From NCBI GenBank assembly GCA_002298995.1, contig DBMO01000003.1, positions 1-57,918 on the forward strand: DNA of 57,918 bases, read 5' to 3'. Both the position numbers and the translations under genes were made by a program. The notes under the pieces are model-generated. The model saw only the letters and a program-made list of their open reading frames with translations. It did no database searches and was not told the origin of the DNA. Source of the DNA: Desulfarculales bacterium UBA696. GTDB taxonomy: Bacteria > Desulfobacterota > Syntrophobacteria > Syntrophobacterales > Syntrophobacteraceae. Of this stretch, positions 17,657-25,367 are shown one piece after another (position 1 is the stretch's first letter; each line of letters opens with the position of its first letter).

Positions 17657-18151
17657 CATGCCAGGGTAGAAAATCCGCGGTAATGTCCTATCCCCGTACC
17701 GGTGCGCCATTGGAACCGGCCTTTTGAGGAAGGAAACCGTTTCGGCAAGGCTCCGGCATCATCGATCAGATTCCGATTGTGGCTTGTTTAAGTCGACCCG
17801 GCATGTTATTTGATCCCTGCTATTTCCTTACGCATTCCGGCTCTGATCCGCCAAGCGATTACCTCTATTTCATATTCCTTCCCCTGTTGAAAAACTGTGC
17901 GAATCTGACAAGTGCCGTCTCTTTCGGAGTTTGAGAGAAAAGGCACGTAAACTTGTCGGGGCTGGCCGGGAAAGCTACATTTCCTTGTGGAATGGGCAAT
18001 CGTTGCTGGACCTTGTGCCATCGTGACGCCGGCATAAACATTACAGGTGGCATCGGTTGCTTGACGAACGAAGCGGGCCGCTGGTCCAGGGCAACTCCGA
18101 TCAGGCCAACAGGCATTGAACCCAAATAGATCCGCGAATTGAGGTGATCCC

Positions 18152-21019
18152 ATGAAGTCCTCCCACGGTACCGAGATGCAAGATAGACTGGCGGTTGTGT
18201 CGGAATTTTTGCAGTCGGATACACAAAAAATATACATGGCAATCAGTTCGGACCCATCGGCGCTTTCCGATTTTATGGACCTGAGTGCGGCCTCGGCGGC
18301 AAGCGATACGAAAAATAAGGTCTTTCGCCACGAAATCTGGAATGGAGAACATTCCCGGCACTTTCTGTTCCGTTGGCTCTGGGATACCGTAAGCGGCGTG
18401 GGTTATTGCGGCAGCGGAAGTTGGTCGGATATCGAAAAATCGGATCCGCAACTAATCCAAAAGCTCCGTATGCTGACCGAGAAGGATATTCGCCCCCTGG
18501 AAATCCGCTTCATGGAGGCGATCCGGTTCATGGCTGGGACTTTAGCCCAGGGGGAGCGGCTTCTGCTTTGTTTCGTTCCCAGAGCGGGCATGCAGGACAG
18601 GCTTTTGGTGGAATTTTTCCAGGCAGTACTTCGTGTTCTGCCCCCGCAGGTAAAGCTGCTTATAGGCCAGGGCAGCGAGGATGTGCTTGCCCGGCAAGCC
18701 GATTTTTGCCCATCCAACCGGCTTATTCTCACCGCCGCGGACAAGAACGATCCCGAGATTGAAGAAAAATACCGAGCCCGCCTGGAGACCGGTGCGGTTG
18801 CCGGCCGCCTTCTTCAGATACTTTCAAGCCTGGTCCATCCCGCTGGGCTCGATTTGCTCTCAAAGATCATCGGCGAGAGCGAGGATGCGCTGGAGCTGGT
18901 TTTACGCTCCCCGGAAATGACGGACCTGGTTGAATCCTATTCACAAAAAACCTTCCGGCTCAAGTACCCGCAGGCGTTTGCCGCCGCGAATCAAGGCGCC
19001 CCATCGGACAGCCCGGCCGTTCTGGACAGGCAAGTCCTGGATTTTTACAGGGACCGTTTGACCGGCACAGGCGCAAACTACCTCGATGTGCTTAGCCACT
19101 CGATTTGCCTGCATAGGGTTGAAGATGCCGAGGTAGTCTATCGGCAGGTTCAAGACACTTCCATGCCGAAGCTCAAAATGGGGGGCGGGGATATCTGCGA
19201 ACTGGAAATCGGCCGCGGGTTATCGCTTCTGGGTGACGGGCAGCCTGAGTTGCAGGCCGGATTGCTGTTGCGGCTGGGCGAAGTCCGCGAAGCTCGGGAG
19301 CGCAACCAGGAGGCAATTGAAGCCCTCGATCCGGCCATCGAAAAACTGAAAGGCTCGGACAGGCTCGAAGAGTTGCAACTTGCCCTCGAACTCAAGGGGC
19401 GGGCGGCGTTTGCGATCCGCGACACCGCCGCAAGCAAGACCGCTCTGGATGAATCGTTGCGCTTAGCGAGGCAGCTGGGGAGAGACGATCTTACCGCCGG
19501 CCTTTTGAGCCAGATCGGCTACCTGCATTTTTCGACGAAGCAGTTGGCCGAGGCAGAGGCATTTTACCGGGAGTCCTTGCAACTCTATACCAAAATCGCC
19601 GAGTCCGAAGGGGAAGAGGGTCGAAAAGGAATGGCCTCGGAATGGTCGAACCTCGGGCATACCAGTTATGCAAAAGGCGACCTCCAGGCCGCTGAAGCCC
19701 ATCACCGCAAGGCCCTCGAAATTTACGAATCCCTTGGAAAAGTGCAAAGCTGTGCCAACCAGTGGGGTTTTCTCGGCCATACCTTCTTTGCCGCCCATGC
19801 CTATGAAAACGCCGTTCAGGCATACGAACGCGCTGCCGAGTTGGAAGAAAAGCTTGGGAAACCCGAAAATGCGGCCCAGCGATATGCCGGCATCGGTCAC
19901 AGTATGTATGCCCAGCGCAAGGCCGACCTTGCAAGGCGTTCCTTCAAGAAGGCACTCGACAGGTATACCCACTTGGGAAATCCCGGAGGGCAGGCAGCGC
20001 AGCTTTCCAATCTAGGCCTGGTGGAAGGGGACCAGGGGGAATACGACACCGCCGTTGACTACTTCAACCAGGCGGCTCAACTCTATCGTGACATGGGAGA
20101 TGCCATCGGCGAAACCACTCAGATCGTGCGCATGGCGCATGTAAGGCGAGCTCAAAAGCAGGACGACGAGGCGATCCGGCAGTACCAGAATGCGTTGAAC
20201 CGGTACCGCGAAATCAAATATCCCATGGGTGAGGGGGACGTCCTGGTGGAGATGGGCCGGCTCTATAGCGACAAGAAGGAGTGGCAGAAGGCGAGCCGCT
20301 GTTTTGATGCGGCCAAAGCCCTTTTTGTGCAAATGGGCCACCGCGAAAAAGAGGCCCTTTGCCTCATGCTGATCGCGTATGCCGATAAGGGCAGGGGGCG
20401 CGTGGACGCAGCGATGGCCGCCATGGAGCAGGCAAGGGAACTCTATCAAAAAGACGAAAATTCACTTGGGGTTGCCAATGTGATTTCCCAAATGGGATTG
20501 CTGCACTTCGAGCAGCAAAACTTCGGGGACGCTGAACGCTTATATCGCGAAGCCCTGGATGAATTCAGGAAAAAGGAAGATACCGAAGGGGAAGCCAACC
20601 TGCTGTGCAACCTCGGTACTCTTTACTACCAGACTGAAAAATTGAACGAGGCCAAGAAAAACTATCAGGACGCGCTTACGCTTTTGCGCAAGCTGAATCA
20701 TCCCGCGGGCATCGCCGGTTTGCTCATGAATATCAGTTTCGTGAGCGAACAGGAAGGCAAGTTCGACGAGGCCGCGGCCCAGTTGAAGGAGGCCAGGCAG
20801 CTCTACGAGCATCTTCAGGTCCCCGACCAGTCGGCGTTGATCGAGCAGCGCATCGCCATCCTGGATGAAAAAGCGGCCGGTTCTCTTCAAAACATGCGCT
20901 CCGAGTTTTCAGCCTCGCTTCTGAAAGCCGGCCCGCAAGCCAAGAGCGCCAAGGTGGGACCCAACGCTCCTTGTCCGTGCGGCAGCGGAAAGAAATTCAA
21001 GAAGTGCTGCGCCCATTGA
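18152..21019 (+). CDS. large TPR-repeat protein with C-terminal SEC-C zinc motif
   Basis: A 955-residue soluble protein. The first 260 or so residues form a domain I cannot name, rich in hydrophobic strands and helices (RLLLCFVPRAG, VKLLIGQG). From about 380 to 910 it is a long run of TPR units of the Rapsyn/LGN kind (for example SNLGHTSYAKGDLQAAEAHH), giving a superhelical protein-binding scaffold. It ends in a SEC-C motif, PCPCGSGKKFKKCC, which binds zinc and in SecA contacts SecB and ribosomes. GAGGTG precedes ATG 18152. It is followed closely by the TIGR04076-like and MBL genes, forming a likely operon. A scaffold or adaptor role is inferred; its partner is unknown. Confidence 0.85.
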   Translation: MKSSHGTEMQDRLAVVSEFLQSDTQKIYMAISSDPSALSDFMDLSAASAASDTKNKVFRHEIWNGEHSRHFLFRWLWDTVSGVGYCGSGSWSDIEKSDPQLIQKLRMLTEKDIRPLEIRFMEAIRFMAGTLAQGERLLLCFVPRAGMQDRLLVEFFQAVLRVLPPQVKLLIGQGSEDVLARQADFCPSNRLILTAADKNDPEIEEKYRARLETGAVAGRLLQILSSLVHPAGLDLLSKIIGESEDALELVLRSPEMTDLVESYSQKTFRLKYPQAFAAANQGAPSDSPAVLDRQVLDFYRDRLTGTGANYLDVLSHSICLHRVEDAEVVYRQVQDTSMPKLKMGGGDICELEIGRGLSLLGDGQPELQAGLLLRLGEVREARERNQEAIEALDPAIEKLKGSDRLEELQLALELKGRAAFAIRDTAASKTALDESLRLARQLGRDDLTAGLLSQIGYLHFSTKQLAEAEAFYRESLQLYTKIAESEGEEGRKGMASEWSNLGHTSYAKGDLQAAEAHHRKALEIYESLGKVQSCANQWGFLGHTFFAAHAYENAVQAYERAAELEEKLGKPENAAQRYAGIGHSMYAQRKADLARRSFKKALDRYTHLGNPGGQAAQLSNLGLVEGDQGEYDTAVDYFNQAAQLYRDMGDAIGETTQIVRMAHVRRAQKQDDEAIRQYQNALNRYREIKYPMGEGDVLVEMGRLYSDKKEWQKASRCFDAAKALFVQMGHREKEALCLMLIAYADKGRGRVDAAMAAMEQARELYQKDENSLGVANVISQMGLLHFEQQNFGDAERLYREALDEFRKKEDTEGEANLLCNLGTLYYQTEKLNEAKKNYQDALTLLRKLNHPAGIAGLLMNISFVSEQEGKFDEAAAQLKEARQLYEHLQVPDQSALIEQRIAILDEKAAGSLQNMRSEFSASLLKAGPQAKSAKVGPNAPCPCGSGKKFKKCCAH

Positions 21020-21046
21020 TCTTGCTTTATGGAAAAAGGAGGTCTT

Positions 21047-21466
21047 ATGCAGGAAAGTCAGGTCAGGGACATTCTGAATCAGGTGGTGGCCATAACCGAT
21101 GAGGATTGGGAAAAATTCAAGCTCGGCAGCCGGGGTGTGTACAAGTTTTTTACCCGAATCGAAGAGGTCCTCAAATACCGGATCGTTGCCGAAGTGATTG
21201 AGTCCAGGTACTGTGCCGCCGGCCTCAAGAAAGGTCAAAAATTCGTTATCCAGGGCGGCGCCCTGGTGCCGGAACAATCAACCGCGCCTTTCTGCATGCG
21301 TGCTTTGGGACCGCTGACAGGGTTTGTCAACACTATACTTGAAAAAATCGTTGCGGGGGAAGATCCCAATGACCGGGTATTCCGGACGGCCGAATGCCTC
21401 GACCCGGGGCTGGAAGCCGGGGGGCTGGGGAAGGTAAGGTTCCAGGTTAGGGTGGAAAGCGTCTGA
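21047..21466 (+). CDS. TIGR04076-like small protein
   Basis: A 139-residue cytosolic protein. The central pattern GLKKGQKFVIQGGALVP followed by PFCMRALGPLTGFVNTI resembles the TIGR04076 family, in which a conserved 'G..F.i' strand is followed by a CP.AL helix. The function of that family is not known. ATG 21047 is chosen because AAGGAGG lies six bases upstream, inside a slightly longer open frame. It follows the TPR gene after 27 bases and precedes an MBL hydrolase gene by 45 bases, so it is probably co-transcribed. Confidence 0.7.
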   Translation: MQESQVRDILNQVVAITDEDWEKFKLGSRGVYKFFTRIEEVLKYRIVAEVIESRYCAAGLKKGQKFVIQGGALVPEQSTAPFCMRALGPLTGFVNTILEKIVAGEDPNDRVFRTAECLDPGLEAGGLGKVRFQVRVESV

Positions 21467-21511
21467 ATCAGCCCTAAACGGAGATTTTGCCGAATTCATT
21501 AAGGAGAACAT

Positions 21512-22453
21512 ATGTGGATTCAAAGGCCGGGTGCGATCGATGATCGATTGATGCTCCTGGGTACCCCAAAAAACATTGTTTACTTGGTAAAAGGTGACCG
21601 CCACATGCTGATCGGCGGGGGCGGCCAGTGGATGGTACCGGAGCTCGATCGGCAGTTCAGAGAATATCGAATCGATCTGGAGCGCGTTCAATACCTTTTG
21701 ATCGGCCACTCGCACTACGATCACTGCGGCATCGTTCCCTACATGCTGAAGCGCTACCCTCATCTGCAGGTACTGGCTTCGACCGAGGCCAAAAGAATCT
21801 TCGAAATGGAAAAAGCCCAGAGCAATATGCGGAAATTCAGCGGGCAGGTGATGCAGGATCTGGGTCTTCTCATGGAATTCGAGGGGATTTCACTGGAATT
21901 TGGCAAAATTAACATAAGTCGGCCGCTCTCGGATGGCGACCGAGTGGATTTGGGCTCGGGACTTTGTTTCGATGTCATCGAGACGCCGGGACACAGCCGT
22001 TGTTCAATCACACTCCATGAGCCGCGCGAAAAATGGCTTTTCCCTTCCGATGCGATGTCGGTCCCGATCGGAGATGGTGACAGGTTCGCCTCCACGGCAT
22101 CCGAGAGTTTCATGGTCTATCTAGACAGCCTGAAAAAACTTGCCGGACTCGAGACCCGGCTGTGCGCTTGGGAGCACTATGGGGTCATGACCAACAATGA
22201 CGCAGGGGATATCGTCAAGCGGGTCATGCGGTTCACGCTGGACTACAAGCGCCGGGTTGAGGAACACGTTGCGCGAACCGGGGATGCGGAGGAAACGGCC
22301 AACTGGGCTGCTCGCGACTGGCTGGACTCCACCGGCTTCGAATTTTTGCCTTTCCACGTCATGGTACACATTATGCGGACGGTGGTCAAAAACGCCATGG
22401 AAGAGCAGGTGAGCCAATCCGACTATATTGAAATTTCAAAAGCGCGGCGCTGA
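21512..22453 (+). CDS. MBL-fold hydrolase, paralogue of the gene at 28.4 kb
   Basis: A 313-residue metallo-beta-lactamase-fold protein with metal motif HSHYDH (His66, His68, Asp70, His71), a further histidine in TPGHSRCS, an aspartate in FPSDAMS and a late histidine in WEHYG. The sequence lines up along most of its length with the protein encoded at 28356-29264 (shared HYDHCG/HHDHCG, GHSRCS, EHGG/EHYG), so the two are paralogues, probably acting on related substrates. AAGGAG precedes ATG 21512. Both lie among acyl-CoA genes, so a thioesterase-type role is plausible but unproven. Confidence 0.85.
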   Translation: MWIQRPGAIDDRLMLLGTPKNIVYLVKGDRHMLIGGGGQWMVPELDRQFREYRIDLERVQYLLIGHSHYDHCGIVPYMLKRYPHLQVLASTEAKRIFEMEKAQSNMRKFSGQVMQDLGLLMEFEGISLEFGKINISRPLSDGDRVDLGSGLCFDVIETPGHSRCSITLHEPREKWLFPSDAMSVPIGDGDRFASTASESFMVYLDSLKKLAGLETRLCAWEHYGVMTNNDAGDIVKRVMRFTLDYKRRVEEHVARTGDAEETANWAARDWLDSTGFEFLPFHVMVHIMRTVVKNAMEEQVSQSDYIEISKARR

Positions 22454-22512
22454 TTGCGAAATTCATGGCAGCGCCTGCAATTATTAGAAAAACTGGATGG
22501 AGATGTCCGGCA

Positions 22513-22667
22513 CGGTTAATACTCACTATAGCAAAATGGTGAATTCTAGCGATTGTGTTTTAAAGCTGATCAGTATTAATGTTCAATGCTGCCAGCACCA
22601 TGCACGCTTTTCCTTCTCATGCCACTTTGCTGAAGCAGTCCTGTTGAGTCCTCGTGTTGAGATCCCC
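22513..22667 (+). repeat. dispersed palindromic element, copy E
   Basis: Core CTCACTATAGCAAAATGGTG (from 22522), then AATTCTAGCGATTGTG and, distally, CCTGTTGAGTCC and GTTGAGATCCCC ending at 22667. The length from core to end (146 bases) matches copy F (149). It points towards the epimerase-like gene at 22737. Confidence 0.8.
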
Positions 22668-22736
22668 GGACGGCAGTTGTCAAGTTTAGATAAGTTATCG
22701 TTAACACGAAATAAGTGTCTGATATAGGAGGTCATT

Positions 22737-23171
22737 ATGAATTGGCGGGATTTCGAGGTTCACCACATTGGAATCGTCGTGGATGACATCGAAGAAGCAA
22801 AAAAAACCTACGAGCAAGTTTTCGGAACGCAAGTCCAGGCGGCTTTCAATGTGGAGGCATTTTCGGCCAAGGTAGCCTTTCTGCCGGTCAAAAACACCTA
22901 CATCGAACTGGTACAGCCAACAAATCCCGAGGACGGGCTTGGCAAATTTTTGAAGCGTGGCGGGGGTATGCACCATATCTGCTACGAAGTGGAAGACATT
23001 GCCGCGGTTCTTGAAGAACTGAAGAGAAAAAACATCCGTACAGTTTCGGGCGAGCCCTGTTACACGCCCTGTTTCGAGAAAACCCTTTTTCTGCACCCGA
23101 AAGATACCGGCAATATCCTTGTCGAACTTGTTGAAAAAGCCACATGCAAACTTCCCGGCTGCAAGTACTGA
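22737..23171 (+). CDS. mce: VOC-fold protein, methylmalonyl-CoA epimerase-like
   Basis: A 144-residue glyoxalase/VOC-fold protein of the usual epimerase length. The expected metal ligands are present: His10 (VHHIGIVVDD), Gln60 (ELVQP), His79 (MHHICYEV) and Glu129 (ILVELVE). FLHPKDTGN before the last ligand is typical of methylmalonyl-CoA epimerase, which interconverts the (S) and (R) forms between carboxylase and mutase. AGGAGG precedes ATG 22737. It stands 12 kb from the mutase/carboxylase genes on the other strand, but carries the same upstream element as the mutase operon. It could also be an epimerase for a different acyl-CoA. Confidence 0.85.
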   Translation: MNWRDFEVHHIGIVVDDIEEAKKTYEQVFGTQVQAAFNVEAFSAKVAFLPVKNTYIELVQPTNPEDGLGKFLKRGGGMHHICYEVEDIAAVLEELKRKNIRTVSGEPCYTPCFEKTLFLHPKDTGNILVELVEKATCKLPGCKY

Positions 23172-23234
23172 TGTCGGGATGGCAACCCACGATTTTTATT
23201 GCGGTTGCATCGGCACTAGAATGGAGGCGCAAAA

Positions 23235-23456
23235 ATGATACTGAAAGAAAATCCGGCCAGTCAGAAAATCTTCAAGGATATGGGAATGAATAAATGGCGG
23301 GAGACAAGAATAGCCGACCTGAAGAACGGCACCAGGATCAGGCTCTATTCTCCTTCCGGACGCCCGCTCGAGCTGGGCGGGGATGAAACCTTCATTACAG
23401 AGTCGGATGCATTTCAACTCGAAGGGACCTGGGCGGTAAAAGTGAAGGCGGCTTGA
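23235..23456 (+). CDS. small uncharacterised protein
   Basis: A 73-residue basic-acidic mixed protein with no recognised family. It is likely a real gene: GGAGGCG lies at good spacing before ATG 23235, and it follows the epimerase-like gene by 63 bases in the same direction. The C-terminal half reads as short beta strands (TRIRLYSPSGRPLEL, GTWAVKVKA), which could form a small barrel. There are no cysteines, no signal peptide and no membrane segment. It may be an accessory protein of the epimerase-like enzyme. Confidence 0.6.
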   Translation: MILKENPASQKIFKDMGMNKWRETRIADLKNGTRIRLYSPSGRPLELGGDETFITESDAFQLEGTWAVKVKAA

Positions 23457-23522
23457 TTAGCCTACATGGATTTGTCCGCCGGGTTGTGATCGAAGAAAGT
23501 CGGATTTGAGCTTTGAGACGCA

Positions 23523-23603
23523 TGTGGGGCAGGCTTTCCAGCCTGCCCCCGGTTGTGGTCGGCCACCGATGCCTAAGAGGCGGCTGAAAAGCCTGCCCCA
23601 CAT
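23523..23603. repeat. dispersed inverted repeat, copy 2
   Basis: The left arm TGTGGGGCAGGCTTTCCAGC starts at 23523 and the right arm ends GAAAAGCCTGCCCCACA at about 23602. It is the same family as 6526-6602. With T-poor surroundings it looks more like an extragenic hairpin repeat than a terminator. Confidence 0.8.
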
Positions 23604-23769
23604 GCGCACGACCTTATATCCACTTGGCGCGCCCTCGAAAAAGGCCTGCATCATCAAAAAACTTGAATTCAAACGGCCCACCCCGGATTCGATGCCATAG
23701 ACAGAAGATCTCGTGTCGCCCAGCATTTAACGATTAATTCACTAGTATTTCCAAAGAATATTAACAACA

Positions 23770-23926
23770 GTTAATTCTCACTACCGCGAAATGGTGAGTT
23801 CTAGCGATTGAATTTCAGGGATATTTCCGTTTAAGTTCTACTGGCGAAGTTGCCCGTCTCAAGCAAACTATCCTGTTCTAGTTCTTATGTCGATACCACC
23901 CTGTTGAAACCATCCTCTTGATCCCC
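23770..23926 (+). repeat. dispersed palindromic element, copy F
   Basis: Core CTCACTACCGCGAAATGGTG (from 23777), then AGTTCTAGCGATTG, a TTTCCGTTTAAGTTC segment shared with copy A, and the distal blocks CTATCCTGTTC and CCTGTTGAAACC ending at CTTGATCCCC. It points towards the HMG-CoA-lyase-like gene at 24037. Confidence 0.8.
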
Positions 23927-24036
23927 TAATGGCGGCTTGTCCTGGTCTCGGATACATCGTGACAACGACGATACCTATATAGTTCACCAATTTATCAAAG
24001 TAATGCGTTTGGGCGATAAAACAGAAAGGATGCCGG

Positions 24037-25305
24037 ATGACAGACAGCAAACTTATGAAAGATGTCCATCTGGGCGGTGGCCTTCCCAAAGAGATAACCA
24101 TGCTGGAGCTTCTACTTCGGGACGGTCTGCAGCATGTTTCCAAAACAGTGCCCACCGAAGCCAAGATCTGGTATGCGGAACATCTGGTCAGAGCGGGATA
24201 CAAGTACATCGAGGTTACCAACTTCGGCCATCCCGCGCTGCTGGCCCAGACCCGTGATGCGGAAGAGGTCCTGGAAAGGGTTCATAAGCTCAAAATAATC
24301 CAGGATGAAAAACCTCACCTCAAATGCTACGGGATGACCGAGAAGGCCTTCCAGAGGGCCGCCGACATGGCCCAGAAGGGCTATCCCCCGAGTAGCGTGG
24401 CCTTCACTATATCGGCCGAAGATCTTCACGGCCGAAGGAATTCCGGCCGCACTCGCGCTGAGTACCTTGAGGAAATCCCCGATTTAATCAAGATTGCCGA
24501 GGCAAATGGTTTCGGAATCGACATGGCCATTGCCTGCACATACGGTTCGCCCATATCCGGGCCCGTCCCTATCGAGAACACCACCGAGCTTATAGACTGG
24601 GGACTCGACCACGGAATCAGAAACTTCACGCCCTGCGACACCACCGGCGAGTCCAATCCCAGGACAAGTTTCGAGTACATGGCCACGCTGGTCGACCGCT
24701 ACGGCAAATACGACGATCAGATCAAATTCAGGATCGCGCACTTCCACGAATGCCGGGGGCAGTCCCTCGCCAACACCTTTGCCGCGGTTCTTGCCGGCGC
24801 GCGCATAATCGAGACCTCCCTTGGAATGGGCGGCGGACAGCCCGCGTTCATGGTCGACGGTATTCCCGGCAAGGGCAGCGGACCCATCTACACCAACTCC
24901 TGGGAAGTGGGCAACTGCCCGACCGAGGATTGTCTGGTGATGCTCGATGAGATGGGAATTCAAACCGCCATTGACATTGACCTGATGCTCTGTCTTGGCA
25001 GGGTTTTCGAATGGACCATGGGACGATCACTGCCGGTCTGGACCACCAAGGCCGGACGTCCCGTCAAATATCCGGTTGAATGGTGCATTCCCGCCAACAG
25101 CCTCGAACATATTCCTCCATTCGGTCCGCCGCAGACATTCTGGGCCTCCCCCGAGAAATACATACCGGCATCGAGCGAGTTCATCGCGCGCGAATTTTCA
25201 GGCCGGAGCTTCAAGTGGGGCAAATGTGAAGGCGCCGAGGACGAGTACTGCAGAATGGAGGTTTTCGAAAGTGATGGTGAGTCGGTTGCGAAGACGCAGG
25301 AATAA
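24037..25305 (+). CDS. HMG-CoA lyase-like (HMGL/DRE-TIM) protein without the catalytic cysteine
   Basis: A 422-residue TIM-barrel protein of the HMGL family, about 120 residues longer than typical HMG-CoA lyases. The catalytic-site pair is LLRDGLQ (Arg28, Asp29) and the metal histidines are HFHE (His235, His237), both as in the family. In HMG-CoA lyase a glycine-rich loop GGCPYA carries the essential cysteine; here the aligned segment is GGGQPAF, with glutamine in its place, followed by an inserted loop. True lyase activity on HMG-CoA is therefore doubtful. A related C-C bond cleaving or condensing reaction on another acyl-CoA is possible. It starts a likely operon with a thiolase and an acyl-CoA synthetase, 62 bases before the thiolase. 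Confidence 0.85.
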   Translation: MTDSKLMKDVHLGGGLPKEITMLELLLRDGLQHVSKTVPTEAKIWYAEHLVRAGYKYIEVTNFGHPALLAQTRDAEEVLERVHKLKIIQDEKPHLKCYGMTEKAFQRAADMAQKGYPPSSVAFTISAEDLHGRRNSGRTRAEYLEEIPDLIKIAEANGFGIDMAIACTYGSPISGPVPIENTTELIDWGLDHGIRNFTPCDTTGESNPRTSFEYMATLVDRYGKYDDQIKFRIAHFHECRGQSLANTFAAVLAGARIIETSLGMGGGQPAFMVDGIPGKGSGPIYTNSWEVGNCPTEDCLVMLDEMGIQTAIDIDLMLCLGRVFEWTMGRSLPVWTTKAGRPVKYPVEWCIPANSLEHIPPFGPPQTFWASPEKYIPASSEFIAREFSGRSFKWGKCEGAEDEYCRMEVFESDGESVAKTQE

Positions 25306-25367
25306 GAGGCGTTTGCCGGCTGCTGCCGATATTTGTTCAATGTTTTCAGGAAAGTAAAGGAGAACGC

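Larger units (their letters stand above)
16949..18151. other. 1.2 kb divergent intergenic region
   Basis: No gene is supported in these 1,203 bases; an open frame at 17806-18237 on the minus strand runs into the following gene and has no recognisable protein. The region separates the ThDP operon (-) from the TPR gene (+) and contains copies C and D of the dispersed element, about 285 bases apart, within a larger diverged tandem duplication. A strong AAGGAGGTG-like sequence on the minus strand near 17055-17070 has no good start codon after it. Confidence 0.65.
23457..24036. other. gene-free gap carrying two repeat families
   Basis: These 580 bases contain no gene. They hold the second copy of the GGGGCAGG inverted repeat (23523-23603) and copy F of the dispersed palindromic element. 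The last 110 bases are the leader of the HMG-CoA-lyase-like gene. Confidence 0.6.

Noticed and set aside
17806..18237. 143-codon open frame on the minus strand
   Set aside because: No recognisable protein, no ribosome site, and it runs into the well-supported TPR gene on the other strand.
301..23926. Reading the six-copy element as a CRISPR array or transposon
   Set aside because: Copies are kilobases apart with no spacers, no cas genes, no transposase and no consistent target duplication.
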